Assembly (NCBI GenBank): GCA_004151065.3
Contig: NWUY0300072830.1
Location: 1 to 16,077, forward strand
Source of the DNA: Larix sibirica
Taxonomy: Eukaryota > Streptophyta > Pinopsida > Pinales > Pinaceae
Direction: 5' to 3'
Length of the DNA: 16,077 nt
Shown here: positions 1-8,697 of the stretch, one piece after another
How positions within the stretch are numbered: the stretch's first letter is position 1
How the letters are laid out: every line of letters starts with the position of its first letter
Notes under the pieces: generated by a model
The model's database searches: none
What the model was told of the DNA's origin: nothing
What the model saw: the letters and a program-made list of their open reading frames with translations, nothing else
Position numbers and translations under genes: made by a program

Positions 1-800
1 TTCTCGACATGTCCCACCTTTGCACAATACCGACGAGTCTTCTTCTTTCGATCCTTTTCGTTAATGACGACTCTTCAGTCTTCCCTTTTGTAGGTTGGTC
101 GATACATTCTGGTCGGTGATCCTATCGACCATGTTCTTTAAGATTTGGCTTGGCCTTGCCTTTCAACAAGTGAGCCTGATGTTTGCTACCAAGCTTCCCT
201 TCTTCAAGCAACTTCTGTTGGTCCTTGATCAACAGATCACAAAAAGTATCAAAGGAAAAATCCTTACCATCTTGTTTCTGTGACATCCAGTTGGTGCAAA
301 ATGCGAAACGAGGAACAGAAAACATCATATGGTGTCTTCAAATTCATCAAAATCAGCTCAATGAGCTATCCATCCTTCTTCAACAAATCTTTGCCACATT
401 CGCCCAATTTCAATTGTAGCTCCTTGATATGAGCTAAATAGTCCTCAATCCGATCAAAGGAAAGAGGTTCCAGAGAGATCAACTCTTTCTCTATCTGCAA
501 AACTCTGCCTTCATTTTTCTTGTCGAATAGAGTCTTTAGCTTATTCCAAACGGCATGAGGGCAGTCGATCCCGCTTGTATGAAAGCAAATCTGCTTTGAA
601 ATGTAGGTCGTGATAACACCCACAGCTTCATCCTTTTTAACATAGATGGTAAACTTAGCATCGGCGTCCGTCGGGTCAGCAATAGCAGTCTTCGTGAACT
701 ACCACAGTCCCTTGCTCTTAAATAAGGTCTCCATGTTTGCCACCCATATTGCATAATTATGTCCATTGAGAACAACAACATGTTCTATCCTGGAAGTCAT
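1..800 (-). pseudogene. Decayed Ty1/copia gag, first element
   Basis: Gag of a Ty1/copia retrotransposon would form the virus-like particle; this copy cannot. The chosen start is the ATG at 798-800, which opens with residues MTSRIEHVVVLNGHNYAIW, the usual N-terminal W-containing start of copia gag. The UBN2-type core follows at 366-623, with features such as the VWNKL motif and the DYLAHIKELQLKLGECG helix. An in-frame TAG lies at 699-701 and another at 366-368. The frame then shifts near 305-330, and the open stretch 122-328 carries the C-terminal signature KLLEEGKLGSKHQAHLLKGK before a third stop. In yet another frame, at 9-35, a CCHC knuckle is visible as RRYCAKVGH; its first cysteine position reads Arg (CGT). 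The element continues past the left edge. Family assignment is firm; loss of function is directly visible. Confidence 0.88.
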
Positions 801-931
801 ACTTCTAATCTAACAAATCTGATCAAAGATTAGGTAGAGGCATTAGTCAACAAATCTTCAACCCAGAGTCAATCAACCCTAGATCTGACTCAGCACGATC
901 TGTAGACAATAGGGCTAGTTCGAAACCAACA

Positions 932-943
932 ACTTTGATACCA
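932..943 (-). promoter_or_regulatory. Primer binding site (initiator Met tRNA), first copia element
   Basis: Read on the minus strand this is TGGTATCAAAGT, directly after the LTR end CCAACA. It matches the canonical plant copia primer site TGGTATCAGAGC at 10 of 12 positions. It lies between the LTR and the gag start, as expected for reverse-transcription priming. Confidence 0.85.
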
Positions 944-1365
944 TGTTGGAGAACCTCTTAACCTTGAACGATAGAAAAGAGAAAAGATAGCAGAAGGGAA
1001 CAATATTCCATGAAGAAAGGTGGTGTCTAAAGACACCGCTGCAGCACTTAAGCATAGAACATTATGATAAGAACATCACAATGCATATTGAGCATTTTCA
1101 ACACACTAGCACAACCCATAGGGTTGTCCTTTTATAACTTCCAGATCTAACAAACTCCCTGAAAGTGAGGAAGATATGGTCCATAAATAAGGATCCTTGG
1201 TTCTAACGATTTCCACAAAATCCGCAACGTCCTGAAGTTGAGTCGATTGTTGTAGTTGCGTCAACCATGGTCTTAACGACCATCCAGTCAATTGTTCAGT
1301 CGTTCCACCGACTTTCTGAGTCAGTCCTCCAGTCGACTGCTATGTTAGTCGCTTGTCGTCCAACG
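944..1365 (-). repeat. 5' LTR of first copia element
   Basis: On the minus strand the LTR ends in CTCCAACA, immediately before the primer site. The matching start is GTTGGAC at 1359-1364 preceded by C at 1365, so the canonical terminal T appears mutated; this end is inferred and the length would be 422 bp. A TATA box (TATAAAAGG, minus strand) lies at 1128-1136, which puts transcription start near 1100. A 16-base hairpin (GGTGTCT stem, 1022-1037) lies in the transcribed part. U3 (about 1200-1360) is dense in GACTG and GGTCG-type repeats. No second LTR is in the window, so target duplications cannot be tested. Confidence 0.78.
1128..1136 (-). promoter_or_regulatory. TATA box in first copia LTR
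   Basis: TATAAAAGG on the minus strand, inside the LTR and about 190 bp from its 3' end. This is the normal place for the LTR's RNA polymerase II promoter, and the strand agrees with the downstream gag. Confidence 0.7.
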
Positions 1366-1666
1366 ATTGATTGTCTTTAGAAGATCCAGAGGTGTGATGA
1401 ACCATCAAGACCTTAGGTTCCAATAGGGGAGAATGGCCCAATTTGAAAATCGGTCTCAAACTTTGGAAAGTTGCGAAGGCAAAGAAGATGAAAAGGTGCT
1501 CGATCCATTGATCAAGCCCGATCAATGAATCAAGAACAAAGAAGGATTCAAATGGGAAAAAGAGGCTCGATCAAAAGATCAGGCCAAATTCAAAGATTAA
1601 CCCTACAATTCCAAAAACAAGTAAAATGATGCTCGTTTTGAGAAATGAGGGTACAAAAGTCATAAC
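1366..1666. other. No gene seen; low-complexity spacer
   Basis: No coding frame or domain is recognisable here. The stretch is purine-rich on the plus strand and has several scattered GATCAA/CGATC words around 1500-1580. It is probably old repeat sequence. Confidence 0.5.
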
Positions 1667-1871
1667 AAAATGGGTCCTTCAACAAAGGCAAAGTTTCCAA
1701 ACATTTACAAAGGCTCAAAAGGATAGAGAAATATCCAAGTCTGAAAACCCTTAAGTGTTGAAAACTTCAAAATGGGTCCTTCAACAAAGGCAAAGCTTCC
1801 AAACATTTACAAAGGATCAAAAGGATAGAGAAATTGGCTAAGTATGAAAATCGTTAAGTACTGAAAATTTC
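1667..1871. repeat. 102-bp direct tandem duplication
   Basis: Copy 1 is 1667-1768 and copy 2 is 1769-1871. Both begin AAAATGGGTCCTTCAACAAA and run head to tail with no spacer. The copies differ by scattered substitutions and one 1-bp insertion, concentrated in the second half. No open frame spans them. Confidence 0.9.
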
Positions 1872-2540
1872 AAAGATAAGGCTTGAATTTGAATGCAATT
1901 TGCCATGGCAAATAGGAACAAGTAAACCTCAAACCAATGTAAGGAGGGGTCCCCAAGTTTTGCAAAACTTGGGGAATCATTAAGGGCTCAACAAGGTGAC
2001 AACAAACTACACCTGCAATTTTCTCCCACTAGGATGCATTTTGGCTCCTTAAAAAAAAGACAAATGAACCTTGGGCCCAAACATTAAAAAACCATATCTC
2101 CATTCTAGATTCAGAGCACCAAAACTTGATAAATGAACACGTGAGCGCGATTTATGTTCATAAATGTTTTGTTATTTGTGTGCTCTGCATGGGATGGAAT
2201 GAACCATGACATACGTAGCCCATGGCCTCATCAACAATCTCCTACAAAGGTTTCTCAACTGGCAACCATACAATAGATATTTGTCCAATTGAATTTTGCA
2301 TAAAAAAATGCCCAAAAAAACATTAAAAATGCATGCCTCCATGGTTTCTAAGATTCATATTGCTTTATCCCCTATATACGAAATCAGAAAGACATCAGAT
2401 CAAAGGCAATGTGTAGCAGACACAAATGGATTTCCAATGTCTTACTACACGATAGCTTTTGATGAGTTTCTTATGTACTTTGTTAAACAAAACATGAAAC
2501 TAGGCACTTTGGAATTTTCAATCGAGGTATTTTTGTCCTT
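1872..2540. other. Non-coding repeat-like stretch
   Basis: No protein family is recognisable. The phrase ACATTAAAAA followed by a CTCCAT word occurs near 2080-2105 and again near 2320-2345, suggesting a diverged internal duplication. The longest open frame of the window (2296-2658, 120 codons) begins here, but it has no domain and runs into the tandem array that follows, so I do not call it a gene. Confidence 0.45.
1950..1975. repeat. 26-bp perfect palindrome
   Basis: The core is CCCCAAGTTTTG followed immediately by its exact reverse complement CAAAACTTGGGG (1951-1974), plus one more pairing base on each side. There is no loop, so it could extrude as a cruciform. No terminal repeats or target duplication tie it to a recognised element. 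Confidence 0.9.
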
Positions 2541-2995
2541 CTGGAGTTTGGAACGGAATTATGTCAACTCCTTTGTGATTAGTGAAATTAAAAAAACATA
2601 TATGAGCCAGTCCTTACTTTCAGATAGGTCATTCTATGGATTAAACAGTTCGGCCTAAAAGTGGGTCCCACCATGTTCTTGAACTTCTAAAGCTCAAAAT
2701 TGGATTCTATCAGCTCCATGATGAGCAATGACCATAAAAACCTTATCCAAGCCACTCCCTTCAACCAAATTCCTCATTTGGTCAGTAGGCATAATTTCAA
2801 CCGAGGCAAGTCCCACGAGCAAAACCCAACTTTCATATTTCTGGAGATCAGAATTGGATTATGTCAGCTCCGTGATGATCAATGAACCCAATAAATATTT
2901 CCAATCCACTCCCTACATTCAAGTATGTCATTTGGCCAATATACATAATTTGGCCCAAAGTGGACCCCACGAGCAAAAACCATTTTTGCAACAAT
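2541..2995. repeat. Three-unit tandem array, about 150 bp per unit
   Basis: The anchor phrase (G/A)TTATGTCA(A/G)CTCC with a following GTGAT(T/G) occurs near 2558, near 2703 (as TTCTATCAGCTCC) and near 2858. Units are therefore spaced about 145 and 155 bp. Each carries later shared words, including GTGG(G/A)(T/C)CCCAC or TCCCACGAGCAAAA. Units 2 and 3 are most alike; unit 1 is more diverged. Approximate edges are 2541-2688, 2689-2840 and 2841-2995. No coding capacity is evident. Confidence 0.75.
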
Positions 2996-3280
2996 GAGCC
3001 TTTTTAAGCGACAACAAGTGCTAAGGAGGTCAATGTGACTTGCAGCAAAGAATAAACAAAAAGATTTTGCTCTATTGAGTGTCAATACTCCAATGAAAAA
3101 CAACAAGGTGTCAAGGACCATAAATCTATTAGGAATGATCACTTCAACTAGACAGGATCAATAATTCAAATTGGACTAGATGAACAAATGGTGACAAGCT
3201 TTTGAAGACTCAATAACACAACAAGAAGAGTGAGAATGCAATAGGTTGGAACCACCCCCTAGTTGGTGAAGAATTAGATT
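2996..3280. other. Unassigned sequence before the plus-strand copia tail
   Basis: No recognisable domain in any frame. If a plus-strand copia element once filled this region, its reverse transcriptase is not visible; only the extreme RNase H end survives just downstream. Confidence 0.4.
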
Positions 3281-3367
3281 TGTCCTTCTCAATTAGCTAA
3301 TATAATCATCAAGCCATTATCGAAGGACAATATTGAAAAATTTAAGGATAACACTGATAAAAGGTTA
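3281..3367 (+). pseudogene. C-terminal end of copia RNase H/pol, plus strand
   Basis: The frame beginning at 3281 reads CPSQLANIIIKPLSKDN and then IEKFKDNTDKG before a TAA at 3365-3367. This is a diverged form of the signature that closes copia polyproteins, which usually reads like QLADIFTKPLPK followed by a KFE-type helix. The upstream frame is shifted and no reverse transcriptase is seen. The position fits: a purine tract and an LTR start lie within 25 bp downstream. In a live element this end of pol would belong to the RNase H domain that removes the RNA template. Confidence 0.72.
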
Positions 3368-3380
3368 ACAAGTTAGTCAC

Positions 3381-3389
3381 TGAAGGGAG
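3381..3389 (+). promoter_or_regulatory. Polypurine tract
   Basis: GAAGGGAGG immediately precedes the LTR start TGTTAGAA. This is the standard plus-strand priming site of LTR retroelements and supports reading the following segment as a 3' LTR. Confidence 0.7.
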
Positions 3390-3390
3390 G

Positions 3391-3650
3391 TTGTTAGAAT
3401 ATAATGACTAATGTTAAGTTTATGAAATAAAATAAGTCTAGGTTAATAGTAAAAGTCAAATGTAACTTACGATTAAGTAATGAGAAAAAGTAATCACCTA
3501 GTTATGAATTTGAACACTCACATACCTTTTTGAAGTTGAATTTGTTATGTCCGAATGGTGTATTTATTATCTCTTTCATAATGAATCTATAACCTATCAT
3601 GCACCATTCTCTATTATTCTCTCTCGTTATTATTGTTATAATTTATAACA
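3391..3650 (+). repeat. 3' LTR of plus-strand copia element
   Basis: The start TGTTAGAATATAATGAC follows the purine tract. The proposed end is TTATAACA at 3643-3650, which pairs with TGTTAGAA with one mismatch and gives a 260-bp LTR. The 3' end is less certain because it sits in a local 9-bp inverted repeat (TTGTTATAA/TTATAACAA, 3633-3651). No primer site follows, consistent with a 3' rather than a 5' LTR. Confidence 0.65.
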
Positions 3651-4142
3651 AAGAAAATCCTTCAGATATACCCTTCCACTTTCAAGACATTTTACGTTAG
3701 TTCCATACCAATATAAGATATAGTACTAAAGTCTCCCTTCTAAAATTTAAAGCCTAGTTATTCACCAACTCTCAGTTGTTCAAAGTTCTCCTTGGATGTA
3801 TCCTCACAAAAATGTGATAAAATATGCCATGTCCAATATGTTTGTATGTTGTAGGCCTACATTCATACTATCTTTTTTCATGTCTATTGACTTGTAAGTT
3901 TTGGGCTCTATACCATACGACACAATTGCATTGTCAACTTGATATTCCCCTCAAGGCTATGAATTTCATCTCTTGATTTGTACAAAAACAAATTCATATG
4001 AAATAAAGTCAATGAACCCTATAATAGCACATGTTTAGGAATTGAATAATATAACATAAGAATAAGACACATGATAATCACTTGGACCCTAAGGGAAGAT
4101 TGGTCTAAGGAACTAATTAGGGTTTTGATTCAATAATCGCTA
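3651..4142. other. No gene seen
   Basis: AT-rich sequence with no coding frame, recognisable RNA gene or clear repeat. It separates the copia LTR from the DUF4283-type pseudogene. Confidence 0.5.
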
Positions 4143-5204
4143 ATGGCAAAGGCAAAGTGCGACATCCAAGTTAGGGCTAAGTTCTGGAATGAAGTGTGTG
4201 CCAAGTATTGGATCAATGCTTTTGGGAGATATCTGAAAACCTTCAATCTTTAATTTGAGAGGGTGCATGTGTACTCTAATGATGCGTGTTGTGGAAGGAT
4301 TGAACAACGGATTGTTCTCACGACTCTTGATTCTAATACCATGGCTAGCGTGAGATATGGCCTTTATAGGCAAATTTTTAGGCATGGCAACCTTGTGTTA
4401 TCAACTGATACAGTAGTCACTTCAACGAAGGGTTTGCGCTCATTGATCTGTTGTTGGATATTGTCACTAAAGAGGTCAATAATTATGAGGGCATCTCAGG
4501 TAAACTAACATTTCATAATGTCCATAGTCCAAGGTTTTTTAATGGTGTTGGAGTTTCCACCTCCATGTGGAGCAAATTTGCTACTCCTGAGCATAGATTT
4601 ACTGAGCCTGAGCACAAACCACCATTACCAATTGACCCAATTTCAAATAGGTAGTTTGATCCGGTATGGTTAACAGCAAGCGATGAGCACATGTTAGATC
4701 AAGAAAAGACTAGGCCATTGCAGCTTCGGGAAGCTTTGCACTATGTGAGCTCAAAAATCTCAAGCAAATTCCAGATTATGGTCAAACTTCTTTCTGAGAA
4801 AACATGTATTTTGTGGTTGACTGCATCAGATCATGTGAAAGGACTTAAGTATCAGCTGGACCTCAGTTGAGGGATTCTAGTGGCTCAATAGCAATGCCTT
4901 TATAGGGGTAGGCAACTTGATGACCTTTCTAAGCTATCTAATTATAACATCTGCAAGGATTCAATTATCATTTTGGCATTAATTTTACATGGAACATGGG
5001 GTCTAGGATACCCTAATCTTCAAAGTCGATTTCATTTTCGGATGAAGTTAAATCCAAGCCCCCTCCTCAAGCAGCCTAATCCCAAACAATGCCCAGCCCT
5101 TATTTAGTGGAGAAATTTGATTAGATGCTAGTGTTGGAAGTCTCCCATCGAAAAGTCAATGAGAACATCCCTTATTATCAACACAATGTAGTTATATGTC
5201 AATT

Positions 5205-5266
5205 CAATGGATTTTGGCCTCGCTCGATAGGTTTGCAATGGATTTTTGCCTCGCTCGATAGATTTG
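5205..5266 (+). repeat. 31-bp tandem duplication inside DUF4283 region
   Basis: Units 5205-5235 and 5236-5266 both start CAATGGATTTT and end in CTCGATAG(G/A)TTTG, with two differences. The length is not a multiple of three, so it shifts the frame in the middle of the DUF4283 fold. Confidence 0.9.
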
Positions 5267-6203
5267 TATCAATGGAATTTTGCAAATTGGACCAAGCTAC
5301 GAAAGGTGCATTTCTGTTCCAAAGGGTTTTTTTACTGTACAGCTTACAAATAAGGAAATTTATTTGAAAGTTATTAACAGGGACCCCTAGTTTTGAGGAT
5401 GAGCAAGTCTCTTTATCACCCCATGGTTACCCGATTTTGCCACTCCATTTTTGGCATCTTTCAGTTTTTCAACGTATTGGAAATTCTTTGGGTAGATACT
5501 TAAGGACAGATCTTGAGCAAGCAGAGTTTGGGATGTACACTTATGCTCAAGTCTGTGTGGAAATTGGAAATTGATCTTAGTAGAGGCCTTCCAGAAAATG
5601 TGATTTTAAAATAGGGTAAGATGCAATGGACTCTGATGTTGGCTTATGAAAACACAACTTTTCAATGCAAGATCTACCACAAATCTAGACACCTCCGGGA
5701 GTCATGGCCGCTATCAAGAGCTCAAACAAAAAGGAAAACAGGCTAACCTCTCAAATCCAAAAGCTAACAACCTTATCAGCCCCCATATTTGGATGATGAA
5801 GAGGATCTTATAGCTAAAGATCAATGCAGAGGTAGAGAAGGAGCCAAATGGTGGATGAAATGTATAATTACAAATGTGCACGGAGATTCAAGAAGAGGAA
5901 AGGCATCGGGTGATTCCCCACACGAGCGATATAGTTGACAATGAAGCTCCATCGACAAGAATGAAAAGAACTTATGAATCTTAATCTTCTAATTCGGATC
6001 AAAAGCGATCTCCAATTAGCTCCTGAGGGTCCCCCTTTAGAGGGATGGACAGAAGTAAAGAAAAAGAAAGGGGAAAAAGGTCAAATGGAGGAAAATGTTC
6101 CTCGTTAGGGTCCTTTTTTATATGAGAGACGATAGGAAAATTCTGCATGCTCCTTTAGGCTTCCATTATTGAGGAGACTGAAATCCTAAGTGCATCTATA
6201 GAA

Positions 6204-6235
6204 TGTAATTTTATCATCTTATGAATAAAATTACA
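6204..6235 (+). terminator. 3'-end hairpin containing the poly(A) signal
   Basis: TGTAATTTTAT (6204-6214) and ATAAAATTACA (6225-6235) form an 11-bp perfect stem with a 10-base loop. AATAAA (6224-6229) lies on the 3' arm. A run of nine A follows at 6249-6257. Placement at the end of the DUF4283 unit suggests this is the 3' end of a LINE-type transcript. Confidence 0.6.
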
Positions 6236-6258
6236 TTTTTTTCTAAGGAAAAAAAAAG

Positions 6259-6631
6259 GACAGATGATATCAATACAATTACATAAACCTTCCATGAGAA
6301 TAAGCTCATGTATCAACCCCAATAAAATTATCTTTTTTAAACCTACAACCCAATTCTATCGACAATAACAGATAAGCTATACATATCTTCATGAATCAAA
6401 AAGGCTTCACATACTTAAACTTCAAAAGGATTCTACATCACGTCTTACTTAATAAACAAAGTTACAACTTAAACTAAATCTATCTATATGTTGTCAAGTT
6501 TCATGGACAATGAGATGGATTTTGGGAACAACAGGAGAGGCCCCCAAATTTTCATGAATAGTAAAGGGATTGCCCCAAAAACTAAAGAAAAAAACATTAA
6601 AAAAATTCAATCCAATAATTAATAACAATAA
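6259..6631. other. AT-rich spacer with a second LINE-like 3' motif
   Basis: No coding frame is seen. AATAAAATTATCTT at 6321-6334 recurs exactly at the end of the insertion in the next gag (8683-8696), so it may be another truncated 3' end. The rest is unassigned. Confidence 0.4.
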
Positions 6632-6952
6632 TCATAAATAAAAACAGTAGATCCCTATCTTCTCTATCTCGATGTTTGACAATCCTTGCACCATGTCCTT
6701 CAAGAGAGGTAATGCTCCATAGTGCAAGTAATCAAATCTCTTGTGCCAAAGCTCGCACAACTGGTCTCTGTCATGCACTAAAGCTCCATGTTTGATTGAA
6801 TTAGCAAACAAACTATAAAGGCCACCCTCTCGCATATCTCTAAACAAAACTTGACTAGGATCCTCACTGCAATCTTTGATAATAGCTTCTTGATCATCAA
6901 ACTCAACCACACATCTTTGATGTGCCATGGCTGACAGTGAAAACAAATTCAA
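6632..6952 (-). pseudogene. Copia GAG_pre-integrase (integrase N-terminal) fragment, second element
   Basis: The open stretch of 106 codons carries the pre-integrase signature: NLFSLSAM, CVVEFDDQEAIIKD, EGGLYSLF, ALVHDRDQLCELWHKRFDYLHYG (seen as two adjacent parts) and ALPLLKDMVQGL. This domain precedes the integrase catalytic core in copia polyproteins and includes the zinc-binding HHCC start. The frame ends just after IEKIG with unrelated residues, so the integrase core, reverse transcriptase and RNase H are missing. The segment joining it to the protease (6953-6999) still reads like ELDDILYVLG but contains a stop. Truncated remnant. Confidence 0.88.
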
Positions 6953-6999
6953 GTTTCAACTAACCAAGAACATACAAGATATCATCAAGCTCAGGAACA

Positions 7000-7203
7000 T
7001 CATCTAAATGGCATGCAAAATGAGACTGAACCCATCCCCATTAGTGGATATGTTACATCATCACCAAGTTCCACCCACATGTCGACATCTTGCTCCTGAA
7101 GTCCGTTGAACACTTTCTTGTTGAAGGTCATGTGCCTAGATGCTCCACTATCCAAAAACCACTCTGCACCAAAAACAATGTTAGTGGACAAGCACAAAAC
7201 CAT
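7000..7203 (-). pseudogene. Copia aspartic protease fragment, second element
   Basis: The frame contains WFLDSGASRHMT, with the DSGAS active site at 7138-7152. It is followed by FNKKVFNGLQEQDVDMWVEL and GDDVTYPLMGMGSVSF, the flap-side region of copia proteases. The enzyme would cleave the gag-pol polyprotein; the catalytic triad is intact here. The frame is bounded by stops and upstream gag is in other frames, so no polyprotein can be made. It lies directly between the zinc knuckle and the pre-integrase fragment, the normal copia order. Confidence 0.9.
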
Positions 7204-7317
7204 AAAGAAGGTTGTGCTAACTATGGATGTAACTCATCCACTCTTGCAAAATCTTTTGCATTTCCTGCAAATTGCTTCTACTACAACCAATAAGCTCTCC
7301 TTATGAAGATACTAAGA

Positions 7318-7680
7318 TAGTAAGAAGCATGGCCTTGTTTGTGGCAGTTAAAGCACTTTTCGTGGCCCAAGTCTATCTCACCCTATTTTGAGGAACTTGA
7401 GTCCTCCTGCTCCTTTTGAACCTTCCTAAGTCCTCCCTTTACCATCTTTCCTCATCTTCTCGATGAGGGATAGGTTGTACCTCTCCTCCACTATAGTTGA
7501 TAGAGTTTTTAATATGATCTCCTCCTAGATGAAATCATCCCAAAGCTTTTGAAAGGTAGGAAGCTTCTCCTTAGCACCAACACCCCGAATAAACATGCAC
7601 CAAGATGAATGGAGCCCATTTAGTGCTATGGGCACCAACTTCTCATCCTCCACCTTCATTCCAATAGCAACAGGAGATGA
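7318..7680 (-). pseudogene. Copia gag C-terminal part with zinc knuckle, second element
   Basis: At 7615-7653 the minus strand reads VEDEKLVPIALNG. It is followed by HSSWCMFIRGV, EKLPTFQKLWDDFI and a TAG, then basic residues with another shift. The knuckle KCFNCHKQGHAS (7324-7358) keeps Cys, Cys and His of CCHC, but the last Cys is not in place (YYLS follows). This order (gag C-terminus, linker, knuckle, then protease) matches copia. Several stops and at least one frameshift disable it. It was separated from the rest of gag by the insertion at about 7681-8697. Confidence 0.85.
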
Positions 7681-8697
7681 ATGGGATTATTAGGCAAGAT
7701 ATTTACAAGCAATATATCCAAGTCACTTGGATCACCCCTCTTGGGGGTTTGAGACCCAAGATAGCCTTTTATGCAAAGCACTTCCTGGAGCTCAGAGACG
7801 GCCTCATAATGCAACCCCCTTACATGCTTCAACATTAATGCATGGACTCAGGATCCCTCTGGGCCAGTTTTGAGTGGGATCTCATCAACTTCGGTTGGAA
7901 GCTAAGCACTAAATATCACAAGAAAACAAGTTATGTTGGATCTACCATTTACAAGAGACGGAGACAAAGAAGCACTTTATTTTCAAACGTCCTCATTACT
8001 ATGAGATATGTGGGAGGTTCCATTCCCTATTCAAGGAATTCCATCACTCCCTCTCTACCTTTTTCCAGTAACCAAGCCAGTGGTTCCTGACCATATACTT
8101 GGGAGAGGCCTTTAGACTTAGAGCTTACATTCTCCAACCCCCCTCCTCGATGGGATACTACTCAGAGGATCACAACTTTCTTCATGGTGCTCCCTGATAG
8201 AAGCAAGCAGAGTGCAACACCATTTTGGTTCATGGATCTATTAGACCTCAAGAGCTAGCCCAACCCCTGGCCAAAAAACCCATGTGAAGTTCTCATATAA
8301 AGTCTCGAGATAACTCACATTAGATCGGTAGGTAGCCCCATTCTACCAGCTCCCAACAAAGGGCCACCACTTCCAGACAAAGAGACATCCCCCAGACCTA
8401 ATCCATCTCCTCTAACCAATTTTCTATAAAGAGCTTCCTTTCGACTTCAACAACGGACCCCTTTGTCCAGAGGCAAGCTTTTGGACCATTGAGGCAGTTT
8501 CCCTTGTAATCAGCTCTTGATCATTGTATTTCTTCCTTTCAGCATTGTGATAGTCATGCTTATCTTTTAGGGTAGCATTAATTTCTCGCTTTTATAGGAG
8601 TGGCCTTTGCAATCCCACTTTGTAAAGTCACTTATGTACAAAACAATCTCATTGACCTACTTGTGGTCATTCATTGGACATTAATAAAATTATCTTA
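7681..8697 (+). mobile_element. About 1 kb insertion within gag, possible LINE 3' fragment
   Basis: Gag homology stops at about 7681 and resumes at about 8698, so about 1.0 kb was inserted between ITELR and the VAIGMKVEDEK part. The plus-strand right end reads AATAAAATTATCTT (8683-8696), resembling the 3' end at 6224-6235. That suggests a plus-strand non-LTR element truncated at its 5' end. The interior has short protein-like frames (for example 7842-8090) that I cannot assign. I could not find matching target-site duplications at the two junctions. The class of the insert is therefore uncertain; the interruption of gag is clear. Confidence 0.55.

Larger units (their letters stand above)
4143..6258 (+). 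pseudogene. LINE-like pseudogene with DUF4283 and zinc knuckle
   Basis: The secure part is 5160-5710. It shows FNGFWPR (5203-5223), then in shifted frames a FFTVQLTNKEIYLKV segment and a TPWLPDF motif, then LPLHFWHL and IGNSLGRYLRTDLE (from 5437), and finally a zinc knuckle at 5666-5707. This order matches DUF4283 proteins, the RNA-binding ORF1 type of plant LINEs. The knuckle keeps its first Cys and its His, but the second Cys reads Tyr and the last Trp. Compared with the family, the stretch between PDF and LPLHFW looks deleted. A basic EGWTEVKKKK segment lies near 6040. The upstream half (4143-5100) has protein-like but unrecognised frames, for example KFWNEVCAKYW, broken by stops and a shift near 4430. 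No reverse transcriptase follows; the unit ends in AATAAA and an A-run. Non-functional. Confidence 0.75.

Noticed and set aside
95-419. Plus-strand open frames of 62 and 78 codons at the left edge
   Set aside because: Antisense shadows of the copia gag on the minus strand.
2296-2658. Longest open frame in the window, 120 codons, plus strand
   Set aside because: No recognisable domain, Met/Lys-rich chance-like start, and its second half lies in a tandem non-coding repeat whose other units are not open in that frame.
7090-7306. Plus-strand open frames of 66-67 codons
   Set aside because: Antisense to the copia protease and gag linker.
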